Shown piece by piece: positions 14,901 through 29,900 of a stretch of 64,000 nucleotides of DNA. How positions within the stretch are numbered: the stretch's first letter is position 1; each line of letters begins with the position of its first letter. This DNA is from Alentia gelatinosa (lineage: Eukaryota > Annelida > Polychaeta > Phyllodocida > Polynoidae): assembly GCA_950022655.1 (NCBI GenBank), contig OX465589.1, positions 26,279,626 through 26,343,625 of the forward strand. The letters are read 5' to 3'. Below the pieces are notes generated by a model. That model searched no databases. It was given only the letters and a program-made list of their open reading frames with translations, and was not told the origin of the DNA. The translations under genes and the position numbers were made by a program.

Positions 14901-17900
14901 CCTCAAACCGGTCATCTCTCGGGCTTCTAGCGTCGGATGCTATGGGAGATCGTCTTTTGGACATCTTGACCAAAACAAAAGCCATGAAAATAGCTGATTA
15001 CAACAGCCATGACTAAGTGGCAATGGCTACTTGCGAGTGAACACGCGCTGCGCACCGCTGCTCCCTAGACCGGATTTATTGTGATCTCAGATGGACTCTA
15101 AGACCTACAAATGAGTGATAAAGCACTATAAAGCATTAGTGACCGTATTGAGACTACTGGATAAAGCAAGGTCGGTGTGTTTTTCGATATTTCTGTGAAT
15201 TACTGCTCACTGAATGTACCGCGATGGGACGAGGTAAGGCAAAGCGGTCTAGTACCGGTTCTACCCCGCCAAGCAGCGGCAACACACGTAGCAAGGGTCA
15301 GCGCAAGCGAGAGCGAACACTATCTAAGGAAATTTCTTTCATTCAAACTACCGATACATATAAAAGGCGTAAGCCAGAGGAACTGGAAAGCCAGAAGGAA
15401 AGATCTGACTCTGATGATATAGATATGGCTTCCCAATCGGGAAACAATGAAAACAATAGCGATCGCAATCTTAGTCATCTAATAATCAATATGCAAAACC
15501 AACTCAACACAAAAATGGACACTGTAACAGACACTCTAAGCAATCGTCTGACAACTGAGATTAGCTCAGTGAAAACAGATCTAACAAAACAAATAGAGAC
15601 ATTAGCCACTAACGTCAAAGAAAACGAAACAAAGCACGAAAAAACGCATACCGACATCCGTAATGAAATGCAACTACAAATGCAAAAACTAGAAAAAGAC
15701 CTAAATGAGACTCGTATAACGGTTGCTAGAATGGTTTCTACCCAGAATGGTACTGACGGCACTCCGTCTACCCCTGGAGGAAATGTATCTAACAACTCAC
15801 ATACGTATGCTGCGGCTACTAAAGTATATATGAAAGGCCCAATCCCGAGACATCCACACACACGATGCTTTTTTATCGAAAAGGATAGAAACGCTATTCT
15901 ACTGGGAATACCCCATCGTCAGAATGAGGATATGCATTTTATTCTAGACAGTGTATGTAATGAGATGCACCTAAATTTGTCCCAAGACGACGTACTAAAC
16001 ATCAGTCGAATGCTAGGAAACCCAAGAAATAATGCATCTAGTGATAGACCAAAACCAATCGTTGTTTCATTTACGAATCAGGCTGCGTGTGATCGTTTTA
16101 TGAGAAACGCTCACCGGGTCACTGGTGAAACGCTGAACTGTAAGTTAGTAATCAGACCAGATGAACCTTGGCTAACACGTAAAAGCCGTGGGATTGGAAG
16201 AATGGTTGTTGGGTACAACCGCCGCATTGGTAACAATGCAGACTTTGTCCCAGAGGGGATTAAGGTCAATGGTTCAATATACAACTACAGTGACATGAAT
16301 GCTCTGCCCAAAGATGTTTATCCCCCAGACTGGAGACCAAACTCGGGCCAGCAACACACCCCCGTACCAACGACGAATGAAGTGCGACAACCGAGACCAA
16401 CAGCTCAAGTGCCGGAAAAACCGACTCCATCCGCTCCTATTGTTGAACAAACAAAGGACTCCGTCCAAGGTGCGACAAACGCACCTGACCCCGTGCCAAT
16501 AGAGAAGGAAGTACCTATGCAGTTTGCTGACGAACATACCGCTAAAACAGTTTGGTCAAAATCCCAGAATGGAAGTCAGAGGTCAACGAAAACAGGCACG
16601 ATAGTATTTGCCGGCCACGGATCTTACTTGAGTAATATGTTTCTAACACCTATTCAGATGTCGGTCCCTTGGTTTACCAGGGATAATGATGGCAATATAA
16701 CATATGAAATCATGAAATCGAATGAGTTCAGCTCGGCTGAGCATGCATATGTCTATGCAAAGGCAGGGCATGTAGGAAACACAGTTCTCGGAACTAAAAT
16801 TCTAGAAACTGAAAGTCCATATGAAGTGAAAGCCTTAGGCAAAACGATCAACATTCCTGATTGGGACGGAAAGAAACTACTAATACTGGAAAAAATTGTT
16901 CTAGCTAAATTCCTACAGCACCCAGATCTAAATTCCAAATTAGTGAACACCCACCCGAACCGCATCATCGAGGGCACCCGTGACTCGTATTGGGGGGGCG
17001 GGGCGAGCTACGAAAGTGACTACTATGATAATGACACTTACCTTGGGCTGAATCAAACCGGCCGCATACTCGAGCGAGTACGTTCTACACTGTCAAGCAC
17101 GAATAACACAGAGACCGTGAAAACCCAGGCTGAGAAGGAACAAACCGTAGTAAAACCTAACCCTGTCAAAGAGAGTCTACCATCGTCTGAAACCGTTGAA
17201 ACAACCGCCTTCTAATATGAGCAGACTCCTGATAGGAGATTCTCGGATCCGTTACCTACAGCGCGATGTAAGAGTAAGGCAGAATTTCGTAACTGAAAGT
17301 ATCAGTGGGGCCTCCATGGTGAGAATACGCGTGTACCTACGAACACCTGGCTATCTGACCGGGGTAAGGATAATCTACGTATCTGCTGGTATCTGCGATT
17401 TAACATCGAAGGATGACGATAAACTAGTCATGCTGAGACGGGAAAATCACAAAGGGCAAATAACACGGATTCTTAAAGAATGTGAAAATCTGATCGAGGA
17501 GGCGAAAATAGACGACCCAAACATCAAAGTAATTTTCACAACCGTTTACTCAATGTGCTTACATACCTGGAATAAAGGTAATAGTAAGTATGATGATGAC
17601 CAGGCCGAACTCAACAACAGAGCAGTCAACTTATCTACTGAACTTGGGCGACTTAACGACTCACAAGGCTTCTACACCCCTAGAGTGCATCACATCATAC
17701 ACCGCTATAGAGTCAACACTAGACGCACCTATCATCTTCTTAATCTCCTTAATGATGGATGTCACCCGGACTCAACCAATACCATAAAGAAAATGGTCAA
17801 AGTGCTAATCAGATCCATGCTGAAAAATATACAGGCAGGCCTTCATCAATGATAGCTATAAATGCAGACAAACCTCGGAACATGTATTAGTATCTGACTT

Positions 17901-20900
17901 TGCTAAGTCATACTTCCTTTAGCCATTTTACCTAAAATGAACACGTCTGATTAGTATTTACATCATTTCTAATATCCGTACTAACTCGTACTGTATATCG
18001 TCTTAAATTGCATTGCTTCTATCATAATGAACCGATAAATTCTATATTACATTATAATCGTTGGTTCAGACTCGCCTGAATACATCATCTTTGATCACTT
18101 ATGTAAACTGTAGGTAGCTTTGACTTCACTAAGTCAGCTATTTATGTCTATTCTATTCTTTCCAGATTGTGATCACTAACTAATTAAATAATTAATTATT
18201 TCACCTATATCATAAGTCTAAATGTCATTGTTATACTTTCGAATGTCGTTTATATTTATTGATGCCTCATGACTACTGATCTCTGTAAGTTTGTTAACAT
18301 TATAATATCAAGGGGAGCAGTGTCGATATATATGTGATACTTATTTCATTATGTCACCCGCGACTATGTGCAAGCTTCATAGCTGTATGCACCTAGTAAC
18401 GGTGAATGCGGACATGCCGGCAGTATACGCTCGCATGGCTCTGCACATCACACATCATACTTACTTCGTCTATCGTCATACTAGGTCTTATCTCACCTAT
18501 AGAAGATATCATGGTTAGGCCTACGCTGAAAATTGGTTATCTTAATGTAAGGAGCTTGTTCAAACATCTTGATGAAGTAGATTATTTATTCAATGATGTA
18601 GACTATATTTGTTTTGGTGAAACATGGCTGACCAAGCAACATACTATGGGTATGATTGCGAGAAATGGTTATACAGTATTTCGTACAGATAGGGAATCAA
18701 AAATCGGTGGTGGGCTTTGCTGTTATATTAAGAATAAGCACTGTAAGTATTGCACATTAGAATGCGAATGGACAGTCTCAGATGAGACCTGTGAAATAAT
18801 GGTATTAAAGGTAATCAAACCGAATAACAAAAAAATGCTGATTGTATACTATTACCGACCCCCGAGTGGTGATATCGACGTATTCTTGTCAAAGTTGGAA
18901 TCCATTAAAAATGATATTAAATACTTAAACTATGAATTTAATTTCCTAGGAGACGATAACATTAATACCAGAACTCGTAATACTGCAGATTGTAAAAAAC
19001 TATTTGAGTTCCTACGAAATAATAACCTGAAAAATCTCGTGGAAGAAATTACTCGTCCAGAAAGTGGAACTTGCATCGACCATTTATTGAGAACAGTAAA
19101 TTTTTACCAATCGTAGAAGTTAGGAAACACTTAATAAGTGACCATCTAGCGATTGTGGCTCATCGGCAATTTACCCCCCCCTTGTCTGAGCCCTGCGAAT
19201 TCCATGGTAGAAGTTATAAAGCATATGATACCCTAAATTTTCAAGACTACCTTTTCCAACAAGACTGGTCCGATTTTTATCACAGCTGTGACCCTGAAAA
19301 ACAATGGCAAATGATTTTTGATAAAATAGAAATATATTTAGATGAGCACTGTCCTACTAAACTTTATAGGTTCAGTCAGAAAAAGGCAGACTGGTTAACA
19401 GAAGATATTATCGACCTTATGATCGAGAGAAAGGAACTATTGATGGAAAGAGACTTCTACAAATCGAATGCGGGATTGATCAGACTGAAAATATTAAAAC
19501 AACGTATTAACAGAATGATTCGGAAAGCAAAAAGTGAATATTGGAAGACAAAACTATTGAATGCATCACAAAACCCTAGGAAGTTCTGGAACCTCACTAA
19601 AAGGTTGTATGATCCAGATGAAAAAATCCATATGACTAAAATTTATTGTAAGGAAAAGGATACTAATATTGAAGGTGCTACAATGGTCAACTATGTGAAC
19701 TCCTGCTTTGCCTCTGTGGGTGGAAACACACCGAATAATATATCACAAGACCTTCTAGATGATTTTGATTACAAGGATGATGTTCTTAAAAACCTAACTA
19801 TAACCTTAGACCATGTTTATAAAGTAGTCTCAGATATAGATGTGAATAAACCAAGTGGACTGCGGGGTATGAACTCCCGGATACTGAAAGATGCCTTTTT
19901 TGTTTTAATAGATCAACTACGACTACTCTTCCAAAATATTCTAAACTATTCCTCTTTCCCTAAATCTTGGTCTTTCGCTGAAATTATCCCGATACCTAAA
20001 ACACCAAACCCCATTACTATGAACGATTGGAGACCAATCTCACTTTTACCTGTACCCGGAAAGCTTTTCGAACGACTAATTCATACCTACCTTTCTAACT
20101 TTATTGAAGACAAAGATTTATTTAATGTTAATCAATATGGTTTTCGATCTGAAAGGGGGACCACGGATGCGGTAATGCACCTGGTAAATGACTTATACAC
20201 CCATAGAGATAACAAACGTTTAACCCCTTGTCTTTTTATTGATTTTAGTAAAGCATTCGACCGTGTAAATAGAAAATTAATTATAGAAAAATTCCGTTGC
20301 CTCAAACCGGTCATCTCTCGGGCTTCTAGCGTCGGATGCTATGGGAGATCGTCTTTTGGACATCTTGACCAAAACAAAAGCCATGAAAATAGCTGATTAC
20401 AGTAGCCATGACTAAGTGGCAATGGCTACTCGCGAGTGAACACGCGCTGCGCACCGCTACTCCCTAGACCGGATTTATTGTGATCTCAGATGGACTCTAA
20501 GACCTACAAATGAGTGATAAAGCACTATAAAGCATTAGTGACCGTATTGAGACTACTGGATAAAGCAAGGTCGGTGTGTTTTTCGATATTTCTGTGAATT
20601 ACTGCTCACTGAATGTACCGCGATGGGACGAGGTAAGGCAAAGCGGTCTAGTACCGGTTCTACCCTGCCAAGCAGCGGCAACACACGTAGCAAGGGTCAG
20701 CGCAAGCGAGAGCGAACACTATCTAAGGAAATTTCTTTCATTCAAACTACCGATACATATAAAAGGCGTAAGCCAGAGGAACTGGAAAGCCAGAAGGAAA
20801 GATCTGACTCTGATGATATAGATATGGCTTCCCAATCGGGAAACAATGAAAACAATAGCGATCGCAATCTTAGTCATCTAATAATCAATATGCAAAACCA

Positions 20901-23900
20901 ACTCAACACAAAAATGGACACTGTAACAGACACTCTAAGCAATCGTCTGACAACTGAGATTAGCTCAGTGAAAACAGATCTAACAAAACAAATAGAGACA
21001 TTAGCCACTAACGTCAAAGAAAACGAAACAAAGCACGAAAAAACGCATACCGACATCCATAATGAAATGCAACTACAAATGCAAAAACTAGAAAAAGACC
21101 TAAATGAGACTCGTATAACGGTTGCTAGAATGGTTTCTACCCAGAATGGTACTGACGGCACTCCGTCTACCCCTGGAGGAAATGTATCTAACAACTCACA
21201 TACGTATGCTGCGGCTACTAAAGTATATATGAAAGGCCCAATCCCGAGACATCCACACACACGATGCTTTTTTATCGAAAAGGATAGAAACGCTATTCTA
21301 CTGGGAATACCCCATCGTCAGAATGAGGATATGCATTTTATTCTAGACAGTGTATGTAATGAGATGCACCTAAATTTGTCCCAAGACGACGTACTAAACA
21401 TCAGTCGAATGCTAGGAAACCCAAGAAATAATGCATCTAGTGATAGACCAAAACCAATCGTTGTTTCATTTACGAATCAGGCTGCGTGTGATCGTTTTAT
21501 GAGAAACGCTCACCGGGTCACTGGTGAAACGCTGAACTGTAAGTTAGTAATCAGACCGGATGAACCTTGGCTAACACGTAAAAGCCGTGGGATTGGAAGA
21601 ATGGTTGTTGGGTACAACCGCAGCATTGGTAACAATGCAGACTTTGTCCCAGAGGGGATTAAGGTCAATGGTTCAATATACAACTACAGTGACATGAATG
21701 CTCTGCCCAAAGATGTTTATCCCCCAGACTGGAGACCAAACTCGGGCCAGCAACACACCCCCGTACCAACGACGAATGAAGTGCGACAACCGAGACCAAC
21801 AGCTCAAGTGCCGGAAAAACCGACTCCATCCGCTCCTATTGTTGAACAAACAAAGGACTCCGTCCAAGGTGCGACAAACGCACCTGACCCCGTGCCAATA
21901 GAGAAGGAAGTACCTATGCAGTTTGCTGACGAACATACCGCTAAAACAGTTTGGTCAAAATCCCAGAATGGAAGTCAGAGGTCAACGAAAACAAGCACAA
22001 TAGTATTTGCCGGCCACGGATCTTACTTGAGTAATATGTTTCTAACACCTATTCAGATGTCGGTCCCTTGGTTTACCAGGGATAATGATGGCAATATAAC
22101 ATATGAAATCATGAAATCGAATGAGTTCAGCTCGGCTGAGCATGCATATGTCTATGCAAAGGCAGGGCATGTAGGAAACACAGTTCTCGGAACTAAAATT
22201 CTAGAAACTGAAAGTCCATATGAAGTGAAAGCCTTAGGCAAAACGATCAACATTCCTGATTGGGACGGAAAGAAACTACTAATACTGGAAAAAATTGTTC
22301 TAGCTAAATTCCTACAGCACCCAGATCTAAATTCCAAATTAGTGAACACCCACCCGAACCGCATCATCGAGGGCACCCGTGACTCGTATTGGGGGGGCGG
22401 GGCGAGCTACGAAAGTGACTACTATGATAATGACACTTACCTTGGGCTGAATCAAACCGGCCGCATACTCGAGCGAGTACGTTCTACACTGTCAAGCACG
22501 AATAACACAGAGACCGTGAAAACCCAGGCTGAGAAGGAACAAACCGTAGTAAAACCTAACCCTGTCAAAGAGAGTCTACCATCGTCTGAAACCGTTGAAA
22601 CAACCGCCTTCTAATATGAGCAGACTCCTGATAGGAGATTCTCGGATCCGTTACCTACAGCGCGATGTAAGAGTAAGGCAGAATTTCGTAACTGAAAGTA
22701 TCAGTGGGGCCTCCATGGCGAGAATACGCGTGTACCTACGAACACCTGGCTATCTGACCGGGGTAAGGATAATCTACGTATCTGCTGGTATCTGCGATTT
22801 AACATCGAAGGATGACGATAAACTAGTCATGCTGAGACGGGAAAATCACGAAGGGCAAATAACACGGATTCTTAAAGAATGTGAAAATCTGATCGAGGAG
22901 GCGAAAATAGACGACCCAAACATCAAAGTAATTTTCACAACCGTTTACTCAATGTGCTTACATACCTGGAATAAAGGTAATAGTAAGTATGATGATGACC
23001 AGGCCGAACTCAACAACAGAGCAGTCAACTTATCTACTGAACTTGGGCGACTTAACGACTCACAAGGCTTCTACACCCCTAGAGTGCATCACATCATACA
23101 CCGCTATAGAGTCAACACTAGACGCACCTATCATCTTCTTAATCTCCTTAATGATGGATGTCACCCGGACTCAACCAATACCATAAAGAAAATAGTCAAA
23201 GTGCTAATCAGATCCATGCTGAAAAATATACAGGCAGGCCTTCATCAATGATAGCTATAAATGCAGACAAACCTCGGAACATGTATTAGTATCTGACTTT
23301 GCTAAGTCATACTTCCTTTAGCCATTTTACCTAAAATGAACACGTCTGATTAGTATTTACATCATTTCTAATATCCGTACTAACTCGTACTGTATATCGT
23401 CTTAAATTGCATTGCTTCTATCATAATGAACCAATAAATTCTATATTACATTATAATCGTTGGTTCAGACTCGCCTGAATACATCATCTTTGATCACTTA
23501 TGTAAACTGTAGGTAGCTTTGACTTCACTAAGTCAGCTATTTATGTCTATTCTATTCTTTCCAGATTGTGATCACTAACTAATTAAATAATTAATTATTT
23601 CACCTATATCATAAGTCTAAATGTCATTGTTATACTTTCGAATGTCGTTTATATTTATTGATGCCTCATGACTACTGATCTCTGTAAGTTTGTTAACATT
23701 ATAATATCAAGGGGAGCAGTGTCGATATATATGTGATACTTATTTCATTATGTCACCCGCGACTATGTGCAAGCTTCATAGCTGTATGCACCTAGTAACG
23801 GTGAATGCGGACATGCCGGCAGTATACGCTCGCATGGCTCTGCACATCACACATCATACTTACTTCGTCTATCGTCATACTAGGTCTTATCTCACCTATA

Positions 23901-26900
23901 GAAGATATCATGGTTAGGCCTACGCTGAAAATTGGTTATCTTAATGTAAGGAGCTTGTTCAAACATCTTGATGAAGTAGATTATTTATTCAATGATGTAG
24001 ACTATATTTGTTTTGGTGAAACATGGCTGACCAAGCAACATACTATGGGTATGATTGCGAGAAATGGTTATACAGTATTTCGTACAGATAGGGAATCAAA
24101 AATCGGTGGTGGGCTTTGCTGTTATATTAAGAATAAGCACTGTAAGTATTGCACATTAGAATGCGAATGGACAGTCTCAGATGAGACCTGTGAAATAATG
24201 GTATTAAAGGTAATCAAACCGAATAACAAAAAAATGCTGATTGTATACTATTACCGACCCCCGAGTGGTGATATCGACGTATTCTTGTCAAAGTTGGAAT
24301 CCATTAAAAATGATATTAAATACTTAAACTATGAATTTAATTTCCTAGGAGACGATAACATTAATACCAGAACTCGTAATACTGCAGATTGTAAAAAACT
24401 ATTTGAGTTCCTACGAAATAATAACCTGAAAAATCTCGTGGAAGAAATTACTCGTCCAGAAAGTGGAACTTGCATCGACCATTTATTGAGTAACAGTAAA
24501 TTTTTACCAATCGTAGAAGTTAGGAAACACTTAATAAGTGACCATCTAGCGATTGTGGCTCATCGGCAATTTACCCCCCCCTTGTCTGAGCCCTGCGAAT
24601 TCCATGGTAGAAGTTATAAAGCATATGATACCCTAAATTTTCAAGACTACCTTTTCCAACAAGACTGGTCCGATTTTTATCACAGCTGTGACCCTGAAAA
24701 ACAATGGCAAATGATTTTTGATAAAATAGAAATATATTTAGATGAGCACTGTCCTACTAAACTTTATAGGTTCAGTCAGAAAAAGGCAGACTGGTTAACA
24801 GAAGATATTATCGACCTTATGATCGAGAGAAAGGAACTATTGATGGAAAGAGACTTCTACAAATCGAATGCGGGATTGATCAGACTGAAAATATTAAAAC
24901 AACGTATTAACAGAATGATTCGGAAAGCAAAAAGTGAATATTGGAAGACAAAACTATTGAATGCATCACAAAACCCTAGGAAGTTCTGGAACCTCACTAA
25001 AAGGTTGTATGATCCAGATGAAAAAATCCATATGACTAAAATTTATTGTAAGGAAAAGGATACTAATATTGAAGGTGCTACAATGGTCAACTATGTGAAC
25101 TCCTGCTTTGCCTCTGTGGGTGGAAACACACCGAATAATATATCACAAGACCTTCTAGATGATTTTGATTACAAGGATGATGTTCTTAAAAACCTAACTA
25201 TAACCTTAGACCATGTTTATAAAGTAGTCTCAGATATAGATGTGAATAAACCAAGTGGACTGCGGGGTATGAACTCCCGGATACTGAAAGATGCCTTTTT
25301 TGTTTTAATAGATCAACTACGACTACTCTTCCAAAATATTCTAAACTATTCCTCTTTCCCTAAATCTTGGTCTTTCGCTGAAATTATCCCGATACCTAAA
25401 ACACCAAACCCCATTACTATGAACGATTGGAGACCAATCTCACTTTTACCTGTACCCGGAAAGCTTTTCGAACGACTAATTCATACCTACCTTTCTAACT
25501 TTATTGAAGACAAAGATTTATTTAATGTTAATCAATATGGTTTTCGATCTGAAAGGGGGACCACGGATGCGGTAATGCACCTGGTAAATGACTTATACAC
25601 CCATAGAGATAACAAACGTTTAACCCCTTGTCTTTTTATTGATTTTAGTAAAGCATTCGACCGTGTAAATAGAAAATTAATTATAGAAAAATTCCGTTGC
25701 CTCAAACCGGTCATCTCTCGGGCTTCTAGCGTCGGATGCTATGGGAGATCGTCTTTTGGACATCTTGACCAAAACAAAAGCCATGAAAATAGCTGATTAC
25801 AGTAGCCATGACTAAGTGGCAATGGCTACTCGCGAGTGAACACGCGCTGCGCACCGCTACTCCCTAGACCGGATTTATTGTGATCTCAGATGGACTCTAA
25901 GACCTACAAATGAGTGATAAAGCACTATAAAGCATTAGTGACCGTATTGAGACTACTGGATAAAGCAAGGTCGGTGTGTTTTTCGATATTTCTGTGAATT
26001 ACTGCTCACTGAATGTACCGCGATGGGACGAGGTAAGGCAAAGCGGTCTAGTACCGGTTCTACCCTGCCAAGCAGCGGCAACACACGTAGCAAGGGTCAG
26101 CGCAAGCGAGAGCGAACACTATCTAAGGAAATTTCTTTCATTCAAACTACCGATACATATAAAAGGCGTAAGCCAGAGGAACTGGAAAGCCAGAAGGAAA
26201 GATCTGACTCTGATGATATAGATATGGCTTCCCAATCGGGAAACAATGAAAACAATAGCGATCGCAATCTTAGTCATCTAATAATCAATATGCAAAACCA
26301 ACTCAACACAAAAATGGACACTGTAACAGACACTCTAAGCAATCGTCTGACAACTGAGATTAGCTCAGTGAAAACAGATCTAACAAAACAAATAGAGACA
26401 TTAGCCACTAACGTCAAAGAAAACGAAACAAAGCACGAAAAAACGCATACCGACATCCATAATGAAATGCAACTACAAATGCAAAAACTAGAAAAAGACC
26501 TAAATGAGACTCGTATAACGGTTGCTAGAATGGTTTCTACCCAGAATGGTACTGACGGCACTCCGTCTACCCCTGGAGGAAATGTATCTAACAACTCACA
26601 TACGTATGCTGCGGCTACTAAAGTATATATGAAAGGCCCAATCCCGAGACATCCACACACACGATGCTTTTTTATCGAAAAGGATAGAAACGCTATTCTA
26701 CTGGGAATACCCCATCGTCAGAATGAGGATATGCATTTTATTCTAGACAGTGTATGTAATGAGATGCACCTAAATTTGTCCCAAGACGACGTACTAAACA
26801 TCAGTCGAATGCTAGGAAACCCAAGAAATAATGCATCTAGTGATAGACCAAAACCAATCGTTGTTTCATTTACGAATCAGGCTGCGTGTGATCGTTTTAT

Positions 26901-29900
26901 GAGAAACGCTCACCGGGTCACTGGTGAAACGCTGAACTGTAAGTTAGTAATCAGACCGGATGAACCTTGGCTAACACGTAAAAGCCGTGGGATTGGAAGA
27001 ATGGTTGTTGGGTACAACCGCAGCATTGGTAACAATGCAGACTTTGTCCCAGAGGGGATTAAGGTCAATGGTTCAATATACAACTACAGTGACATGAATG
27101 CTCTGCCCAAAGATGTTTATCCCCCAGACTGGAGACCAAACTCGGGCCAGCAACACACCCCCGTACCAACGACGAATGAAGTGCGACAACCGAGACCAAC
27201 AGCTCAAGTGCCGGAAAAACCGACTCCATCCGCTCCTATTGTTGAACAAACAAAGGACTCCGTCCAAGGTGCGACAAACGCACCTGACCCCGTGCCAATA
27301 GAGAAGGAAGTACCTATGCAGTTTGCTGACGAACATACCGCTAAAACAGTTTGGTCAAAATCCCAGAATGGAAGTCAGAGGTCAACGAAAACAAGCACAA
27401 TAGTATTTGCCGGCCACGGATCTTACTTGAGTAATATGTTTCTAACACCTATTCAGATGTCGGTCCCTTGGTTTACCAGGGATAATGATGGCAATATAAC
27501 ATATGAAATCATGAAATCGAATGAGTTCAGCTCGGCTGAGCATGCATATGTCTATGCAAAGGCAGGGCATGTAGGAAACACAGTTCTCGGAACTAAAATT
27601 CTAGAAACTGAAAGTCCATATGAAGTGAAAGCCTTAGGCAAAACGATCAACATTCCTGATTGGGACGGAAAGAAACTACTAATACTGGAAAAAATTGTTC
27701 TAGCTAAATTCCTACAGCACCCAGATCTAAATTCCAAATTAGTGAACACCCACCCGAACCGCATCATCGAGGGCACCCGTGACTCGTATTGGGGGGGCGG
27801 GGCGAGCTACGAAAGTGACTACTATGATAATGACACTTACCTTGGGCTGAATCAAACCGGCCGCATACTCGAGCGAGTACGTTCTACACTGTCAAGCACG
27901 AATAACACAGAGACCGTGAAAACCCAGGCTGAGAAGGAACAAACCGTAGTAAAACCTAACCCTGTCAAAGAGAGTCTACCATCGTCTGAAACCGTTGAAA
28001 CAACCGCCTTCTAATATGAGCAGACTCCTGATAGGAGATTCTCGGATCCGTTACCTACAGCGCGATGTAAGAGTAAGGCAGAATTTCGTAACTGAAAGTA
28101 TCAGTGGGGCCTCCATGGCGAGAATACGCGTGTACCTACGAACACCTGGCTATCTGACCGGGGTAAGGATAATCTACGTATCTGCTGGTATCTGCGATTT
28201 AACATCGAAGGATGACGATAAACTAGTCATGCTGAGACGGGAAAATCACGAAGGGCAAATAACACGGATTCTTAAAGAATGTGAAAATCTGATCGAGGAG
28301 GCGAAAATAGACGACCCAAACATCAAAGTAATTTTCACAACCGTTTACTCAATGTGCTTACATACCTGGAATAAAGGTAATAGTAAGTATGATGATGACC
28401 AGGCCGAACTCAACAACAGAGCAGTCAACTTATCTACTGAACTTGGGCGACTTAACGACTCACAAGGCTTCTACACCCCTAGAGTGCATCACATCATACA
28501 CCGCTATAGAGTCAACACTAGACGCACCTATCATCTTCTTAATCTCCTTAATGATGGATGTCACCCGGACTCAACCAATACCATAAAGAAAATAGTCAAA
28601 GTGCTAATCAGATCCATGCTGAAAAATATACAGGCAGGCCTTCATCAATGATAGCTATAAATGCAGACAAACCTCGGAACATGTATTAGTATCTGACTTT
28701 GCTAAGTCATACTTCCTTTAGCCATTTTACCTAAAATGAACACGTCTGATTAGTATTTACATCATTTCTAATATCCGTACTAACTCGTACTGTATATCGT
28801 CTTAAATTGCATTGCTTCTATCATAATGAACCAATAAATTCTATATTACATTATAATCGTTGGTTCAGACTCGCCTGAATACATCATCTTTGATCACTTA
28901 TGTAAACTGTAGGTAGCTTTGACTTCACTAAGTCAGCTATTTATGTCTATTCTATTCTTTCCAGATTGTGATCACTAACTAATTAAATAATTAATTATTT
29001 CACCTATATCATAAGTCTAAATGTCATTGTTATACTTTCGAATGTCGTTTATATTTATTGATGCCTCATGACTACTGATCTCTGTAAGTTTGTTAACATT
29101 ATAATATCAAGGGGAGCAGTGTCGATATATATGTGATACTTATTTCATTATGTCACCCGCGACTATGTGCAAGCTTCATAGCTGTATGCACCTAGTAACG
29201 GTGAATGCGGACATGCCGGCAGTATACGCTCGCATGGCTCTGCACATCACACATCATACTTACTTCGTCTATCGTCATACTAGGTCTTATCTCACCTATA
29301 GAAGATATCATGGTTAGGCCTACGCTGAAAATTGGTTATCTTAATGTAAGGAGCTTGTTCAAACATCTTGATGAAGTAGATTATTTATTCAATGATGTAG
29401 ACTATATTTGTTTTGGTGAAACATGGCTGACCAAGCAACATACTATGGGTATGATTGCGAGAAATGGTTATACAGTATTTCGTACAGATAGGGAATCAAA
29501 AATCGGTGGTGGGCTTTGCTGTTATATTAAGAATAAGCACTGTAAGTATTGCACATTAGAATGCGAATGGACAGTCTCAGATGAGACCTGTGAAATAATG
29601 GTATTAAAGGTAATCAAACCGAATAACAAAAAAATGCTGATTGTATACTATTACCGACCCCCGAGTGGTGATATCGACGTATTCTTGTCAAAGTTGGAAT
29701 CCATTAAAAATGATATTAAATACTTAAACTATGAATTTAATTTCCTAGGAGACGATAACATTAATACCAGAACTCGTAATACTGCAGATTGTAAAAAACT
29801 ATTTGAGTTCCTACGAAATAATAACCTGAAAAATCTCGTGGAAGAAATTACTCGTCCAGAAAGTGGAACTTGCATCGACCATTTATTGAGTAACAGTAAA

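Noticed and set aside
15475..15861. 128-aa minus-strand ORF opposite ORF1 (repeated at 20874-21260 and 26274-26660)
   Set aside because: It is the antisense shadow of the coiled-coil coding sequence, has no family resemblance, and its repetition only reflects the unit duplication.
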